NCBI GenBank assembly: GCA_001464195.1
Contig: LNEY01000002.1
Coordinates: 37,392 to 101,391 of the forward strand
Length of the DNA stretch: 64,000 bases
Reading direction: 5' to 3'
Source: Burkholderiales bacterium Ga0077547
GTDB lineage: Bacteria; Pseudomonadota; Gammaproteobacteria; Burkholderiales; Burkholderiaceae_C
The notes under the pieces were generated by a model that worked only from the letters and a program-made list of their open reading frames with translations, ran no database searches and was not told the DNA's origin. Made by a program: the position numbers and the translations under genes. Below are positions 45,601-54,080 of this stretch, in pieces. Within the stretch, counting starts at the first letter, position 1. The number at the start of each line of letters is the position of its first letter.

Positions 45601-46600
45601 TCGAGGCCGCCGCGCGAAGTTCGCGCGGTGACAGCCCGAACTTGTTCTTGAAGGCGCGGCTGAAATGCGGCGCCGACACGAAGCCCCAGCGGTAGGCAAT
45701 CTCGCCGATGTGGTGATGCCGGTACGCGGGGTCTAGCAACGCGTCCCGGCATCGCTGCAGGCGCTGGTCCTGGATCCAGCCCGACACCGTCAGGCCGCCA
45801 CGCTGAAACAGCAAGTGCAGATGGCGCAGCGACATCCGGTGCGCGGCAGCGATCCGTACCGGCGTCAGATCGTGATCGTGCAGGTTTTTCATCGCCTGCA
45901 TCTGCACCTGCCGCAGCATCGCGACACTGCTCGCGCGACGGCCGACCGACGGCTCTGGGGTCAGCGCAGCGGCCAGCAGATCGAGCGTCCAGCGGTTGAC
46001 GGCGTGGCACATGCCGATATCGAGCGCATCGATCTGACCCGACAGCGCCAACAGGTGCGCCGCCAGCAGCGAGCCAGCACCCGAGCGCGCTTCAAGCTTG
46101 CCGCCTGCCGGCAGGTGCTGACGTTCCGGCAGATGCTGGCGTAGCCTCGACCACGGGATGATCAAGGTCAGCTTGCGCAGCCGGTCCATCACCTCGAAAT
46201 CGATCGCCTGATCAGTCGTCCACACCACCATGTCGCCACGCTGGAGTTCCAGCTGGCCACGGGTGGTGTTGAAACGCTCGCGGCCTTCCATGACGAACTG
46301 CACGCCCACGACACTCTCCCCCTCGTGGCGCAGCTGCTGTGGCGTTCGCTGGCCGATACACGGGTCGCAGACGCAATCGACCCAGCCGATGCCGTCGAGC
46401 TCGCGGCGCTGGATCTGCGCTTGGAAGTCCGTCGGCAAGCGGCTCGGCACCTGCCAGTCGCGGTAGTGGTCGCTGAGCACCTGTTGCCAGGCGTCGGTGC
46501 GATCGCTGGCTGCGACGCTGTTCAGATTCCACCACGGACCAGACGCAACGGACGGAGCATGAGCCACCTGTGGGATGCCGAGGGTCACAGGCGCCGTCAT
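45563..46600 (-). CDS. AraC-family transcriptional regulator
   Basis: 345 residues. The first 190 residues form a cupin-like AraC_binding_2 effector domain (CVCDPC and HEGESVVGVQFVMEGRERF). The last 110 form the double HTH: LTPVRIAAAHRMSLRHLHLL and then AYRWGFVSAPHFSRAFKNKF, the AraC signature. It is convergent with the tautomerase/cupin pair, which may be its target, and is followed upstream by an SDR gene. Confidence 0.9.
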   Translation of the reverse strand: MTAPVTLGIPQVAHAPSVASGPWWNLNSVAASDRTDAWQQVLSDHYRDWQVPSRLPTDFQAQIQRRELDGIGWVDCVCDPCIGQRTPQQLRHEGESVVGVQFVMEGRERFNTTRGQLELQRGDMVVWTTDQAIDFEVMDRLRKLTLIIPWSRLRQHLPERQHLPAGGKLEARSGAGSLLAAHLLALSGQIDALDIGMCHAVNRWTLDLLAAALTPEPSVGRRASSVAMLRQVQMQAMKNLHDHDLTPVRIAAAHRMSLRHLHLLFQRGGLTVSGWIQDQRLQRCRDALLDPAYRHHHIGEIAYRWGFVSAPHFSRAFKNKFGLSPRELRAAASISPRTPAVLRPR

Positions 46601-46625
46601 GACGATATCCGCGTCAGCTGCGCGA

Positions 46626-47321
46626 TCAGGCCTGGTACACGCCCGGCTCGGCCGACAGCCCTTGCTTGACTTGCCGAGTCATGTCGTCTGCCAGCACTTC
46701 TTCCGCACCGGCTTCCAGTGCGTCCAGCGTGCGGCGCACCAGCTCGTCGGGCGACATTTTTTCCACTTCGAAGCCATGGGTCATGTCGGTGTCGATATAG
46801 CCCATGTGCAGACCCAGCACCTGCGTGTGCTGAGAGCGCAACTCACGACGCAAGCCGTTGGTCATCGACCAGGCTGCCGACTTGCTGGCGCTGTAGACGC
46901 CGATCATTGGCACGCAGATCCAGCTCGCCACCGACAGCACATTGACGATGGCGCCTCCGCCGTGACGTGCGAGCACCGGCGCGAAGGCCTGGGACAGGCG
47001 CAGCGGGCCAAAGAAGTTGGTTTCCATGTGCGCGCGCGCCGAGTCGATGGCATCGGCTGCCATGAAGTCCCCCAGGACGGCGATGCCAGCGTTGTTGATC
47101 AGCAGCGTCACGTCACCACAGCGCCGCGCGGCCGCGGCCACATCTTCCGGCTTGGTGACGTCGAGCTGGAGGGCTTCGACACCGGGCAGCGTGATGCTGG
47201 CAGGGTTGCGCGCCCCGGCGTAGACCTTGCGCGCACCGCGCGCCAAGGCAGCCCGGGCAAACGCGAGGCCGATGCCGCGGTTGGCGCCGGTGATCAGTAC
47301 GGTTGCATCATGGAGCTTCAT
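46626..47321 (-). CDS. short-chain dehydrogenase/reductase
   Basis: 231 residues from the ATG at 47321. The NAD(P) loop is TGANRGIGLAFA, NNAG is present in LLINNAGIAVLG, and the catalytic Tyr-X3-Lys is YSASKSA with the serine in NVLSVASW. GAGGA lies ten bases before the ATG. The upstream part of the longer frame (to 47429) looks non-coding. It follows a TetR gene on the same strand and is its likely target. Confidence 0.9.
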   Translation of the reverse strand: MKLHDATVLITGANRGIGLAFARAALARGARKVYAGARNPASITLPGVEALQLDVTKPEDVAAAARRCGDVTLLINNAGIAVLGDFMAADAIDSARAHMETNFFGPLRLSQAFAPVLARHGGGAIVNVLSVASWICVPMIGVYSASKSAAWSMTNGLRRELRSQHTQVLGLHMGYIDTDMTHGFEVEKMSPDELVRRTLDALEAGAEEVLADDMTRQVKQGLSAEPGVYQA

Positions 47322-47441
47322 GGTGAGGGTCCTCAGGGTGGTGCTGCAATGCAGCGATGGTGAGCGATCCGGAAACACGGTGAACGCCATACTTCCGAGC
47401 GCAGAAATCAGTGTCTTGGCGGCGAACACCTCGATTCGGCT

Positions 47442-48029
47442 TCATGGCGCCGTTCGATCGAATTGCGCGAGCAGCACGTCGCGCGTGGCGGCCAGCAGTG
47501 CCTTGCCTTCGGCGTTGTCGCCCAGCGCTCGGGACAGTTGCAGCGCGCCAACCAATTGGCTAGCGATAAGCGGCGCGTTCGATGCCGGGACATCGGCCGG
47601 AAGGCTTTGCGCCACCATCGCGATCAGGCCGCGCACACGCTCTGCTGCGGCCTCGCGCACGCCGGGCGACTGCCGAGGAATCTCCGACGCCAGCGCGGCG
47701 ACGGCACACATCTTGTCGGATGCGCTGAGATGGCGTTCGGCCAGATAGCCTTCGACCAGCGCACGGAACGCACTGGCACCCTGCTCGCGCCGTGCCTCGA
47801 CCTCTTTCGCGACGCGCGCCACGCCCTCCTGGCCGGCGCGTTCGAGTGCCTCGGTCAGCAGCGCGTTGCGCGAAGCGAAATGGGCATAGAAGCCGCCGTG
47901 CGTGAGCCCCGCCTCTTTCATGATGTCGGCAACACCCACCCCATGAAAGCCGCCGCGACGGATCGCTCGCGCCGCCGTGGCGACGATGCGCTCGTGGGTC
48001 ACTTGCTTGCGGCTGGGGGCGGCGTCCAT
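47442..48029 (-). CDS. TetR-family transcriptional repressor
   Basis: 195 residues from the ATG at 48029. The N-terminal HTH is GFHGVGVADIMKEAGLTHGG with FYAHFASRNAL, typical of the AcrR/NemR branch that responds to electrophiles; the rest is the ligand domain with one cysteine (KMCAVAAL). A near-perfect 18-base palindrome lies 20 bases upstream. The ATG at 48050 overlaps that palindrome and is less likely. The SDR gene is 120 bases downstream. Confidence 0.88.
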   Translation of the reverse strand: MDAAPSRKQVTHERIVATAARAIRRGGFHGVGVADIMKEAGLTHGGFYAHFASRNALLTEALERAGQEGVARVAKEVEARREQGASAFRALVEGYLAERHLSASDKMCAVAALASEIPRQSPGVREAAAERVRGLIAMVAQSLPADVPASNAPLIASQLVGALQLSRALGDNAEGKALLAATRDVLLAQFDRTAP

Positions 48030-48048
48030 GAGGAGAGTGTATCGGCAC

Positions 48049-48066
48049 ATATGACGATCATCATAT
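48049..48066. promoter_or_regulatory. TetR-type operator
   Basis: ATATGACGATCATCATAT is an 18-base palindrome with one mismatch, lying between polA and the TetR gene, 20-37 bases before the TetR ATG. It is the obvious site for autoregulation of the TetR-SDR pair. Confidence 0.6.
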
Positions 48067-48069
48067 ATC

Positions 48070-50916
48070 TCAGTGTGCCTCATCCCAATTCGACCCCACA
48101 CCCACCTCGGCCAGCAACGGCACCTTCAAGGCAGCGACGGACGCCATCGCGCGGGGAATCGCTTCGCGCGCCCAGGCCAGTTCGGCCTCGGGCACCTCGA
48201 ACACCAGTTCGTCGTGCACCTGCATCACGATGCGGGTGGCACGGGCTTCCGCGTCCAGCAGCTTCTGCACCGCCAGCATCGCCAGCTTGATCAGGTCGGC
48301 CGCCGTACCCTGCATCGGCGCGTTGATCGCCTGTCGTTCGGCGCCGGCCTTGCGCGGGCCGTTGCCGCCGTTGATCTCGGGCAGGTAGATACGGCGGCCG
48401 AACAGCGTCTCGACGTAGCCTTTGTCCTTTGCCGAGGCCCGCGTGTCGTCCATGTAGCGCTTGACGCCGGCGAAGCGATGGAAGTAGCGCTCGATGTACA
48501 GGGCTGCGGCGTTGCGCTCGATGCCCAGGCTCTGCGCCAGCCCGAACGCGCCCATGCCGTAGATCAGGCCGAAGTTGATCGTCTTCGCATAGCGCCGCTG
48601 CTCGGAGGTGACCGATGCCGGGTCGATCGCGAACACCTCGCTCGCAGTCGCGCGGTGCACGTCCATGCCCTCGGCGAAGGCTTTCAAGAGGCCCGGGTCC
48701 TCGCTGATGTGGGCCATGATGCGCAGCTCGATCTGCGAGTAGTCGGCACTCAGGATCACATGGCCTGCCGGCGCGATGAAGGCCTCGCGCACCTTGCGGC
48801 CTTCGGCCGTGCGGATCGGGATGTTCTGCAGGTTGGGCTCGTTGCTGGCCAGCCGGCCGGTCACGGCCACCGCTTGCGCGTAGTTGGTGTGCACGCGGCC
48901 GGTGTGCGGGTTGATCATCAGCGGCAGCTTGTCGGTGTAGGTGCCCTTCAGCTTGGCCAGGCTGCGGTGTTCGAGCAGCCGCGCGGGCAGCGGGTAGTCG
49001 GCTGCCAGCTCGGCCAGCACTTCTTCGTCGGTGCTGGGAGCGCCAGTGGCGGTCTTCTTCTTGATGGGCAGGCCGAGTTTGGTGAACAAGATCTCGCCGA
49101 TCTGCTTCGGGCTGCCCATGTTGAAAGGCTGGCCGGCCAGTTCGTACGCTTCGGCTTCGAGCGCCACCATGCGTTCACCCAGCTGCTGGCTCTGCGCCGC
49201 GAGGCGTGCCGGGTCGATCAGCACACCCGTGCGCTCGATGCGTTGCAGCAGCAGCGCGGTGGGCAGCTCGATGCGCGCATACACGTCGCGCAGGCCCACC
49301 TCGGCCTCGATCTGCGGCCACAGCGTGCGGTGCACGTCCAGCGTCATGTCACTGTCTTCGCTGGCGTACTCGGCCGCCTTCGCGATATCGACTTGGCTGA
49401 ACGGAATCTGGTGCGCGCCCTTGCCGCACAGGTCTTCGTAGCTCAGCCCTTGGCGGCCCAGGTGGCGCTGCGCCAGGCTTTCGAGGCTGTGCGGCTTGTG
49501 CGCTTCGAGCACATAGCTCTGCAGCATGGTGTCGTGCACATAGCCGCGCACCTGGATCCCGGCGTTCTGCAGCACATGGGTGTCGTACTTGATGTTCTGC
49601 CCCAGCTTGGGCGCTGCCTCGTCTTCCAGCCACGGCTTCAGGCGCGCGAGCACCTCGACCACCAGCAATTGCTCGGGCGCATCGGCATAGTCGTGCCGCA
49701 GCGGGATGTAGGCCGCTTCGCCGGGTGTCACGCTCAGCGAGATGCCGACCAGCTGCGCCTTCATCGCATCGAGCGAATCGGTCTCGGTGTCGAGCGCAGT
49801 GACCTGGCCCGCGCGCGAAGCGGCTCCAATCTTCGCAACCCAGGCATCGAGCGCGTCGCGCGTCAACACGGTGTCGTAGTGGTGCTCGACCGGGTCGGTA
49901 GACACCGGCACGGCATCCACCTTGCCGATATCCGCATCGACGCTGAACAGGTCGGGCTCGCCGGACGATGCCCGTGCCGCACGCTTGCGGGGCGCCACGG
50001 CCGACGTGGCAGCCTCGGCAACGCCCAACGACGCCTCGATCTCGCGCAGCCAGGTCTTGAAGCCGTAGCGCGCATAGAAAGCGCGCAAGGCCTCGCGATC
50101 GGCCGGCTGCAAGGCCAGCGCATCGAGTCCCGGCCAGCCTGCCACATGCCCGGCCAGATCGCAATCGAGCCGCACCGTAACCAGGCGCTGCGCCATCGGC
50201 AACCAATCGAGCGCCCGCCGCAGGTTCTCGCCGGCGGCGCCCTTGATGCTGTCGGCGGCTGCGACCACACCCTGCAGCGAACCGTGTTCGGCGATCCACT
50301 TGGCGGCGGTCTTCGGGCCGACCTTCTCGACACCGGGCACGTTGTCCACCGTGTCGCCCATCAGCGTCAGGTAGTCCACGATGCGCTCGGGCGGTACACC
50401 AAACTTGGCGCTGACCCCAGCCACGTCGAGCCGCTCGTTGCTCATCGTGTTGATCAGCGTGACCCGCTCGTTGACCAGTTGCGCCAGATCCTTGTCGCCA
50501 GTGGAGATCACGACCTGATGCCCTGACTCGGCCGCCACCCGCGCCAATGTGCCGATCGCGTCGTCGGCCTCGATGCCGGGCACCACCAGCACCGGCCAGC
50601 CCAGCAGGCGCACGACCTCGTGGATCGGCTCGATCTGCTGCACCAGCGGCTCAGGCATCGGGCTGCGGTGCGCCTTGTAGGCGGGGTACCACTCGTCGCG
50701 GAAGGTGGGTCCCTTGGCATCGAACACACACACGGCGTGTTCGGGGTTCACGTCCTTCAGCGCGCGCTGCAGCATCGCCACCATGCCGTGGATCGCCCCG
50801 GTAGGCACGCCCTCCGGGCCGCGCAGATCGGGCAGCGCGTGGTACGCGCGGTACAGGTAGCTGGATCCATCGACCAGCAACATCACACGGGAAACAGGGG
50901 CAGGCACTGAACTCAT
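48070..50916 (-). CDS. polA: DNA polymerase I
   Basis: 948 residues from the ATG at 50916. It has the 5' nuclease domain (LVDGSSYLYRAYHALPDL; LMGDTVDNVPGVEKVGPKTA). The 3'-5' exonuclease domain has D376-T-E378, so proofreading residues are kept. The polymerase domain has motif A LSADYSQIELR (D725) and motif C QVHDELVFE (D902). It fills gaps and removes RNA primers. It is divergent from DUF2782 and thrB, an order also seen near polA in pseudomonads. Confidence 0.97.
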   Translation of the reverse strand: MSSVPAPVSRVMLLVDGSSYLYRAYHALPDLRGPEGVPTGAIHGMVAMLQRALKDVNPEHAVCVFDAKGPTFRDEWYPAYKAHRSPMPEPLVQQIEPIHEVVRLLGWPVLVVPGIEADDAIGTLARVAAESGHQVVISTGDKDLAQLVNERVTLINTMSNERLDVAGVSAKFGVPPERIVDYLTLMGDTVDNVPGVEKVGPKTAAKWIAEHGSLQGVVAAADSIKGAAGENLRRALDWLPMAQRLVTVRLDCDLAGHVAGWPGLDALALQPADREALRAFYARYGFKTWLREIEASLGVAEAATSAVAPRKRAARASSGEPDLFSVDADIGKVDAVPVSTDPVEHHYDTVLTRDALDAWVAKIGAASRAGQVTALDTETDSLDAMKAQLVGISLSVTPGEAAYIPLRHDYADAPEQLLVVEVLARLKPWLEDEAAPKLGQNIKYDTHVLQNAGIQVRGYVHDTMLQSYVLEAHKPHSLESLAQRHLGRQGLSYEDLCGKGAHQIPFSQVDIAKAAEYASEDSDMTLDVHRTLWPQIEAEVGLRDVYARIELPTALLLQRIERTGVLIDPARLAAQSQQLGERMVALEAEAYELAGQPFNMGSPKQIGEILFTKLGLPIKKKTATGAPSTDEEVLAELAADYPLPARLLEHRSLAKLKGTYTDKLPLMINPHTGRVHTNYAQAVAVTGRLASNEPNLQNIPIRTAEGRKVREAFIAPAGHVILSADYSQIELRIMAHISEDPGLLKAFAEGMDVHRATASEVFAIDPASVTSEQRRYAKTINFGLIYGMGAFGLAQSLGIERNAAALYIERYFHRFAGVKRYMDDTRASAKDKGYVETLFGRRIYLPEINGGNGPRKAGAERQAINAPMQGTAADLIKLAMLAVQKLLDAEARATRIVMQVHDELVFEVPEAELAWAREAIPRAMASVAALKVPLLAEVGVGSNWDEAH

Positions 50917-50963
50917 CCGGCCATTGTGCTGGCACGGCCCAGCGGGATGCCTAAAATGAATCG

Positions 50964-51392
50964 ATGAGCATCCGACTGAGTGCACTCACCGTTCTTGGCA
51001 GCCTCTGCTGCGCGCTGGCCCTGTCGGCGAGCGAGCCCGTGCAGGCCGCGGGCGCGGTTCCGCCCCCGCCGGATCTGAGCAAGCTGCCCGCCCCGCCCCC
51101 CGTGGCGGCACCGACCCCGACCGAGCCGACACCTGCCGTATTGCCCCCAGAGCCCCAGGCTCAAAGCGGCCTCAGCTCGGAGCCCGGCGTCCAGGAAACG
51201 GTGGTGGAGGACGACGGCGCGCGCATCGACGAACTGAAGGTGCGCGGCCGCTCCAAGCGCATCGTCGTGAAGCCCAAGGCCGCCCCGGCTTACGAGATCA
51301 TCCCCCCCGGAACCGGCGCTGACATCAGCCAGGGCGCGCGTGGTTCCAATGGCGCCGTCGGCAAGCGGGTCTGGCCCGTGATGTCGTTCTGA
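50964..51392 (+). CDS. DUF2782-type periplasmic protein
   Basis: 142 residues with a signal peptide ending at VQAAG, a Pro-rich stretch (about 31-70), and a small domain with IDELKVRGRSKRIVVKPK and AYEIIPP, matching DUF2782. Its function is unknown. It lies between polA and thrB, the conserved place for this family, which supports the call more than the sequence alone. Confidence 0.72.
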   Translation: MSIRLSALTVLGSLCCALALSASEPVQAAGAVPPPPDLSKLPAPPPVAAPTPTEPTPAVLPPEPQAQSGLSSEPGVQETVVEDDGARIDELKVRGRSKRIVVKPKAAPAYEIIPPGTGADISQGARGSNGAVGKRVWPVMSF

Positions 51393-51440
51393 GCGCGCTG
51401 TTTTCCGGATTGCCCCACTCCTCTTCCCGTTCCTGCTGCG

Positions 51441-52454
51441 ATGGCCGTCTACACCGAAGTGCCGTTCGACGCGGCCGCTGAACTCGTCTCGCGCCTGGAC
51501 ATCGGCCAACTGACGGTGCTCGAAGGCTGTGCGGGCGGCATCGAGAACACCAACTACTTTGCCGACACCAACCAGGGCCGCTACGTGCTGACGCTGTTCG
51601 AGCGTCTGACGGCGGACCAACTTCCGTTCTACCTGCGGCTGATGAAACACCTGGCCCAGGGCGGCATCCCGGTGCCCGACCCGTGCGCCAACGCTCAGGG
51701 CGACATCCTCCACACCTTGTGCGGCAAGCCCGCTGCCGTGGTCGATCGCCTCCGGGGCAGCAGCCGCCTGGCGCCCGATGCCGGCCACTGCCAGCAAGTC
51801 GGTGACATGCTCGCCCGCATGCACCTGGCCGGCGCGGGTTTCGAGCTCCAGCAACCCAATCTGCGCGGGCTCTATTGGTGGATCGACACGGTGCCGGAGG
51901 TGATGCCGTTCCTGACGGATACGCAACGCGGTTTCATCGAATCCGAACTGGGCTTCCAGGAGCGGCTGGCCGTTTCACTGGCCTACGCCCAGTTGCCGCG
52001 CGGCCCGATCCACGCCGACCTGTTCCGCGACAACGTGATGTTCGACGACAGCGACGAACAGGCCGGTGACCGGCTCAGCGGCCTGTTCGATTTCTATTTC
52101 GCCGGCATCGACACCTTCATCTTCGACATCGCGGTGTGCGTGAACGATTGGTGCATCGACCTGGACAGCGGCCGCCTCGACGAAGACCGCGCATCGGCAC
52201 TGGTCACGGCTTACCACGCGGTGCGCCCGCTCAGCGGCGACGAGCAGCGCCTGTTCCCGGCGTTTCTGCGTGGCGCCGCCCTGCGCTTCTGGATTTCTCG
52301 CCTGTGGGATCTGCACCTGCCGCGCGACGCGACGATGCTGACCGCCCACGACCCCACCCACTTCGAGCGTGTGCTGCAGCAGCGCTCGGCGAACCCGTGG
52401 CGGCCGTCGTTGCCACCGGCCCCACCACGAGCCGCCGCGCCGGACACCCGATGA
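51441..52454 (+). CDS. thrB: homoserine kinase
   Basis: 337 residues, ThrB2-type with an aminoglycoside-phosphotransferase fold (not the GHMP type). It phosphorylates homoserine for threonine synthesis. The sequence has ENTNYFADTNQGRYVLTLFE for ATP binding, IHADLFRDNVMFDD as catalytic loop and GLFDFYFAG as the metal-binding DFG-like segment. The stop overlaps the next ATG. thrC is not in the window. Confidence 0.93.
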   Translation: MAVYTEVPFDAAAELVSRLDIGQLTVLEGCAGGIENTNYFADTNQGRYVLTLFERLTADQLPFYLRLMKHLAQGGIPVPDPCANAQGDILHTLCGKPAAVVDRLRGSSRLAPDAGHCQQVGDMLARMHLAGAGFELQQPNLRGLYWWIDTVPEVMPFLTDTQRGFIESELGFQERLAVSLAYAQLPRGPIHADLFRDNVMFDDSDEQAGDRLSGLFDFYFAGIDTFIFDIAVCVNDWCIDLDSGRLDEDRASALVTAYHAVRPLSGDEQRLFPAFLRGAALRFWISRLWDLHLPRDATMLTAHDPTHFERVLQQRSANPWRPSLPPAPPRAAAPDTR

Positions 52455-53272
52455 AATTACTGACCGTTCCTGCTGGCCGCGGTGTGTTGTGGGTGCGCAG
52501 CGGGTTTCGCGTGTTTTTCGCGAAGCCTCTGGCGTATTCCGCACTGTTCGCCGCTTTCCTGTTCGGCGCGCTGCTGCTGTTGCTGGTCCCGCTTCTGGGC
52601 GCACTGCTGATGCTGGCAGCACTGCCCTTGGTGTCGCAGGGCTTCATGATCGCCACCAAGGGTGTGCTGGCGGGTCAGACGCCGTTGGTCAACGTGTTCA
52701 TCGAGCCGATCCGGGATCGGCGACCCCAGGCGATCATGATGCTGAAGCTGGGCCTGATCTACGCGGCGGGCAGCCTGTTCATCATGTGGTTCAGCGATTG
52801 GGCAGATGGCGGCACCTTCAATGCCTTGCAGGAAGCCATGACCAGCCAGACGGCCGACACCGAGCGGCTCGAAGTGTTGCTCGCCGACCCCCGGCTCTCG
52901 ACGGGCATGCTGCTGCGCCTGTTCCTCGCCAGCTGCCTGGCCCTGCCGTTCTGGCATGCACCCGCACTGGTGCACTGGGAAGGCCAGAGCCCTGCGCAGG
53001 CACTTTTTTCCAGCACGATCGCCTGCTGGCGCAACAAGGGAGCGTTTGCCGTCTATGCGCTGACGTGGTCCGGGGTGATCGTGCTGTTCGCCGTCCTGAT
53101 CAACAGCGTTTTTCTGCTGCTCGGCGCCGCCAAGCTGGTGCCGATCGCAGCCATGGCCGGGGGCCTGATGTTCTCGACGGTGTTCTACGCCTCCCTGTAC
53201 TTCACCTTCAGCGACTGCTTCGAGGGGCAAGCGGCGGCTGAAGTCGGTACCGACGTTCCCCCGGCGTCCTGA
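52451..53272 (+). CDS. BPSS1780-family membrane protein
   Basis: 273 residues with about six membrane helices. It starts [20 protein letters not shown], as in this family from Burkholderiales, and has a [13 protein letters not shown] segment. The function is not known. It overlaps thrB by four bases and is followed one base later by an SDR gene. Confidence 0.82.
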   Translation: MKLLTVPAGRGVLWVRSGFRVFFAKPLAYSALFAAFLFGALLLLLVPLLGALLMLAALPLVSQGFMIATKGVLAGQTPLVNVFIEPIRDRRPQAIMMLKLGLIYAAGSLFIMWFSDWADGGTFNALQEAMTSQTADTERLEVLLADPRLSTGMLLRLFLASCLALPFWHAPALVHWEGQSPAQALFSSTIACWRNKGAFAVYALTWSGVIVLFAVLINSVFLLLGAAKLVPIAAMAGGLMFSTVFYASLYFTFSDCFEGQAAAEVGTDVPPAS

Positions 53273-53273
53273 G

Positions 53274-54044
53274 GTGGCTGATTCAACGGTTCAGGCCCCG
53301 CGCATCGCGGTGGTCACCGGCGCAGGCAGTGGCATCGGACGCGCCTGCGCGCTGGCCTTGCTCGAGGCGGGTTACACCGTGGTGCTGGCCGGCCGGCGTG
53401 CGGCAACGCTGCACGATGCGGTGCATGCTGCGGGGGTCCACGCCGCGCATGCGCTTGCGGTCCCGACCGATGTGGCCGATCCGGTCTCGGTCGCGGCCCT
53501 CTTCGATCGCATCCGTGACGACTACGGGCGACTCGATCTGCTGTTCAACAACGCGGGCGTCGGCGCACCGGCGGTGCCCATGGAAGATCTGACGATCGAC
53601 CAATGGAAGGCCGTGGTCGATATCAACCTCACCGGGGCGTTCCTCTGCACGCAACAGGCCATCCGGATGATGAAAGCGCAGACGCCACGTGGGGGTCGCA
53701 TCATCAACAACGGCTCGATCTCTGCCCAGGCGCCGCGGCCGCTCACGGCCCCGTACACCGCCGCGAAGCACGCCATCACGGGTTTGACAAAAGCCACCTC
53801 GCTGGACTGCCGAGCGCACGACATCGCCTGTGGCCAGATCGACATCGGCAATGCCGCCACCGAAATGACCGAACCGATGGCGGCCGGCATCCTGCAGGCC
53901 AACGGCAGCCTGATGGCTGAACCGCGAATGGACGTGGCACATGTCGCTGCCGCGGTCGTGCACATGGCGAGCTTGCCGCTGTCGGCCAACGTGCAGTTCA
54001 TGACGATCGTGGCGACCACCATGCCCTACATCGGGCGCGGCTAG
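53274..54044 (+). CDS. short-chain dehydrogenase/reductase
   Basis: 256 residues from the GTG at 53274. It has the cofactor loop [23 protein letters not shown], and the catalytic serine (NGSISAQAP) and YTAAKH. Substrate unknown. It is last in the DUF2782-thrB-membrane-protein run, one base after the membrane-protein stop. A hairpin follows directly after its stop. Confidence 0.9.
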   Translation: MADSTVQAPRIAVVTGAGSGIGRACALALLEAGYTVVLAGRRAATLHDAVHAAGVHAAHALAVPTDVADPVSVAALFDRIRDDYGRLDLLFNNAGVGAPAVPMEDLTIDQWKAVVDINLTGAFLCTQQAIRMMKAQTPRGGRIINNGSISAQAPRPLTAPYTAAKHAITGLTKATSLDCRAHDIACGQIDIGNAATEMTEPMAAGILQANGSLMAEPRMDVAHVAAAVVHMASLPLSANVQFMTIVATTMPYIGRG

Positions 54045-54074
54045 AACAAAAGGCCGACCCCGAAGGGCCGGCCT
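54045..54074 (-). terminator. terminator after the PhoX gene (minus strand)
   Basis: Read on the minus strand, AGGCCG and CGGCCT pair around an inner CCC/GGG stem, then TTTTGTTC follows. It ends the PhoX transcript; the same stem may also help end the SDR transcript from the other side, though no T-run follows there. Confidence 0.75.
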
Positions 54075-54080
54075 GAACGG

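Noticed and set aside
48073-50526. 817-codon open frame opposite polA
   Set aside because: Antisense shadow of polA with no recognisable domain.
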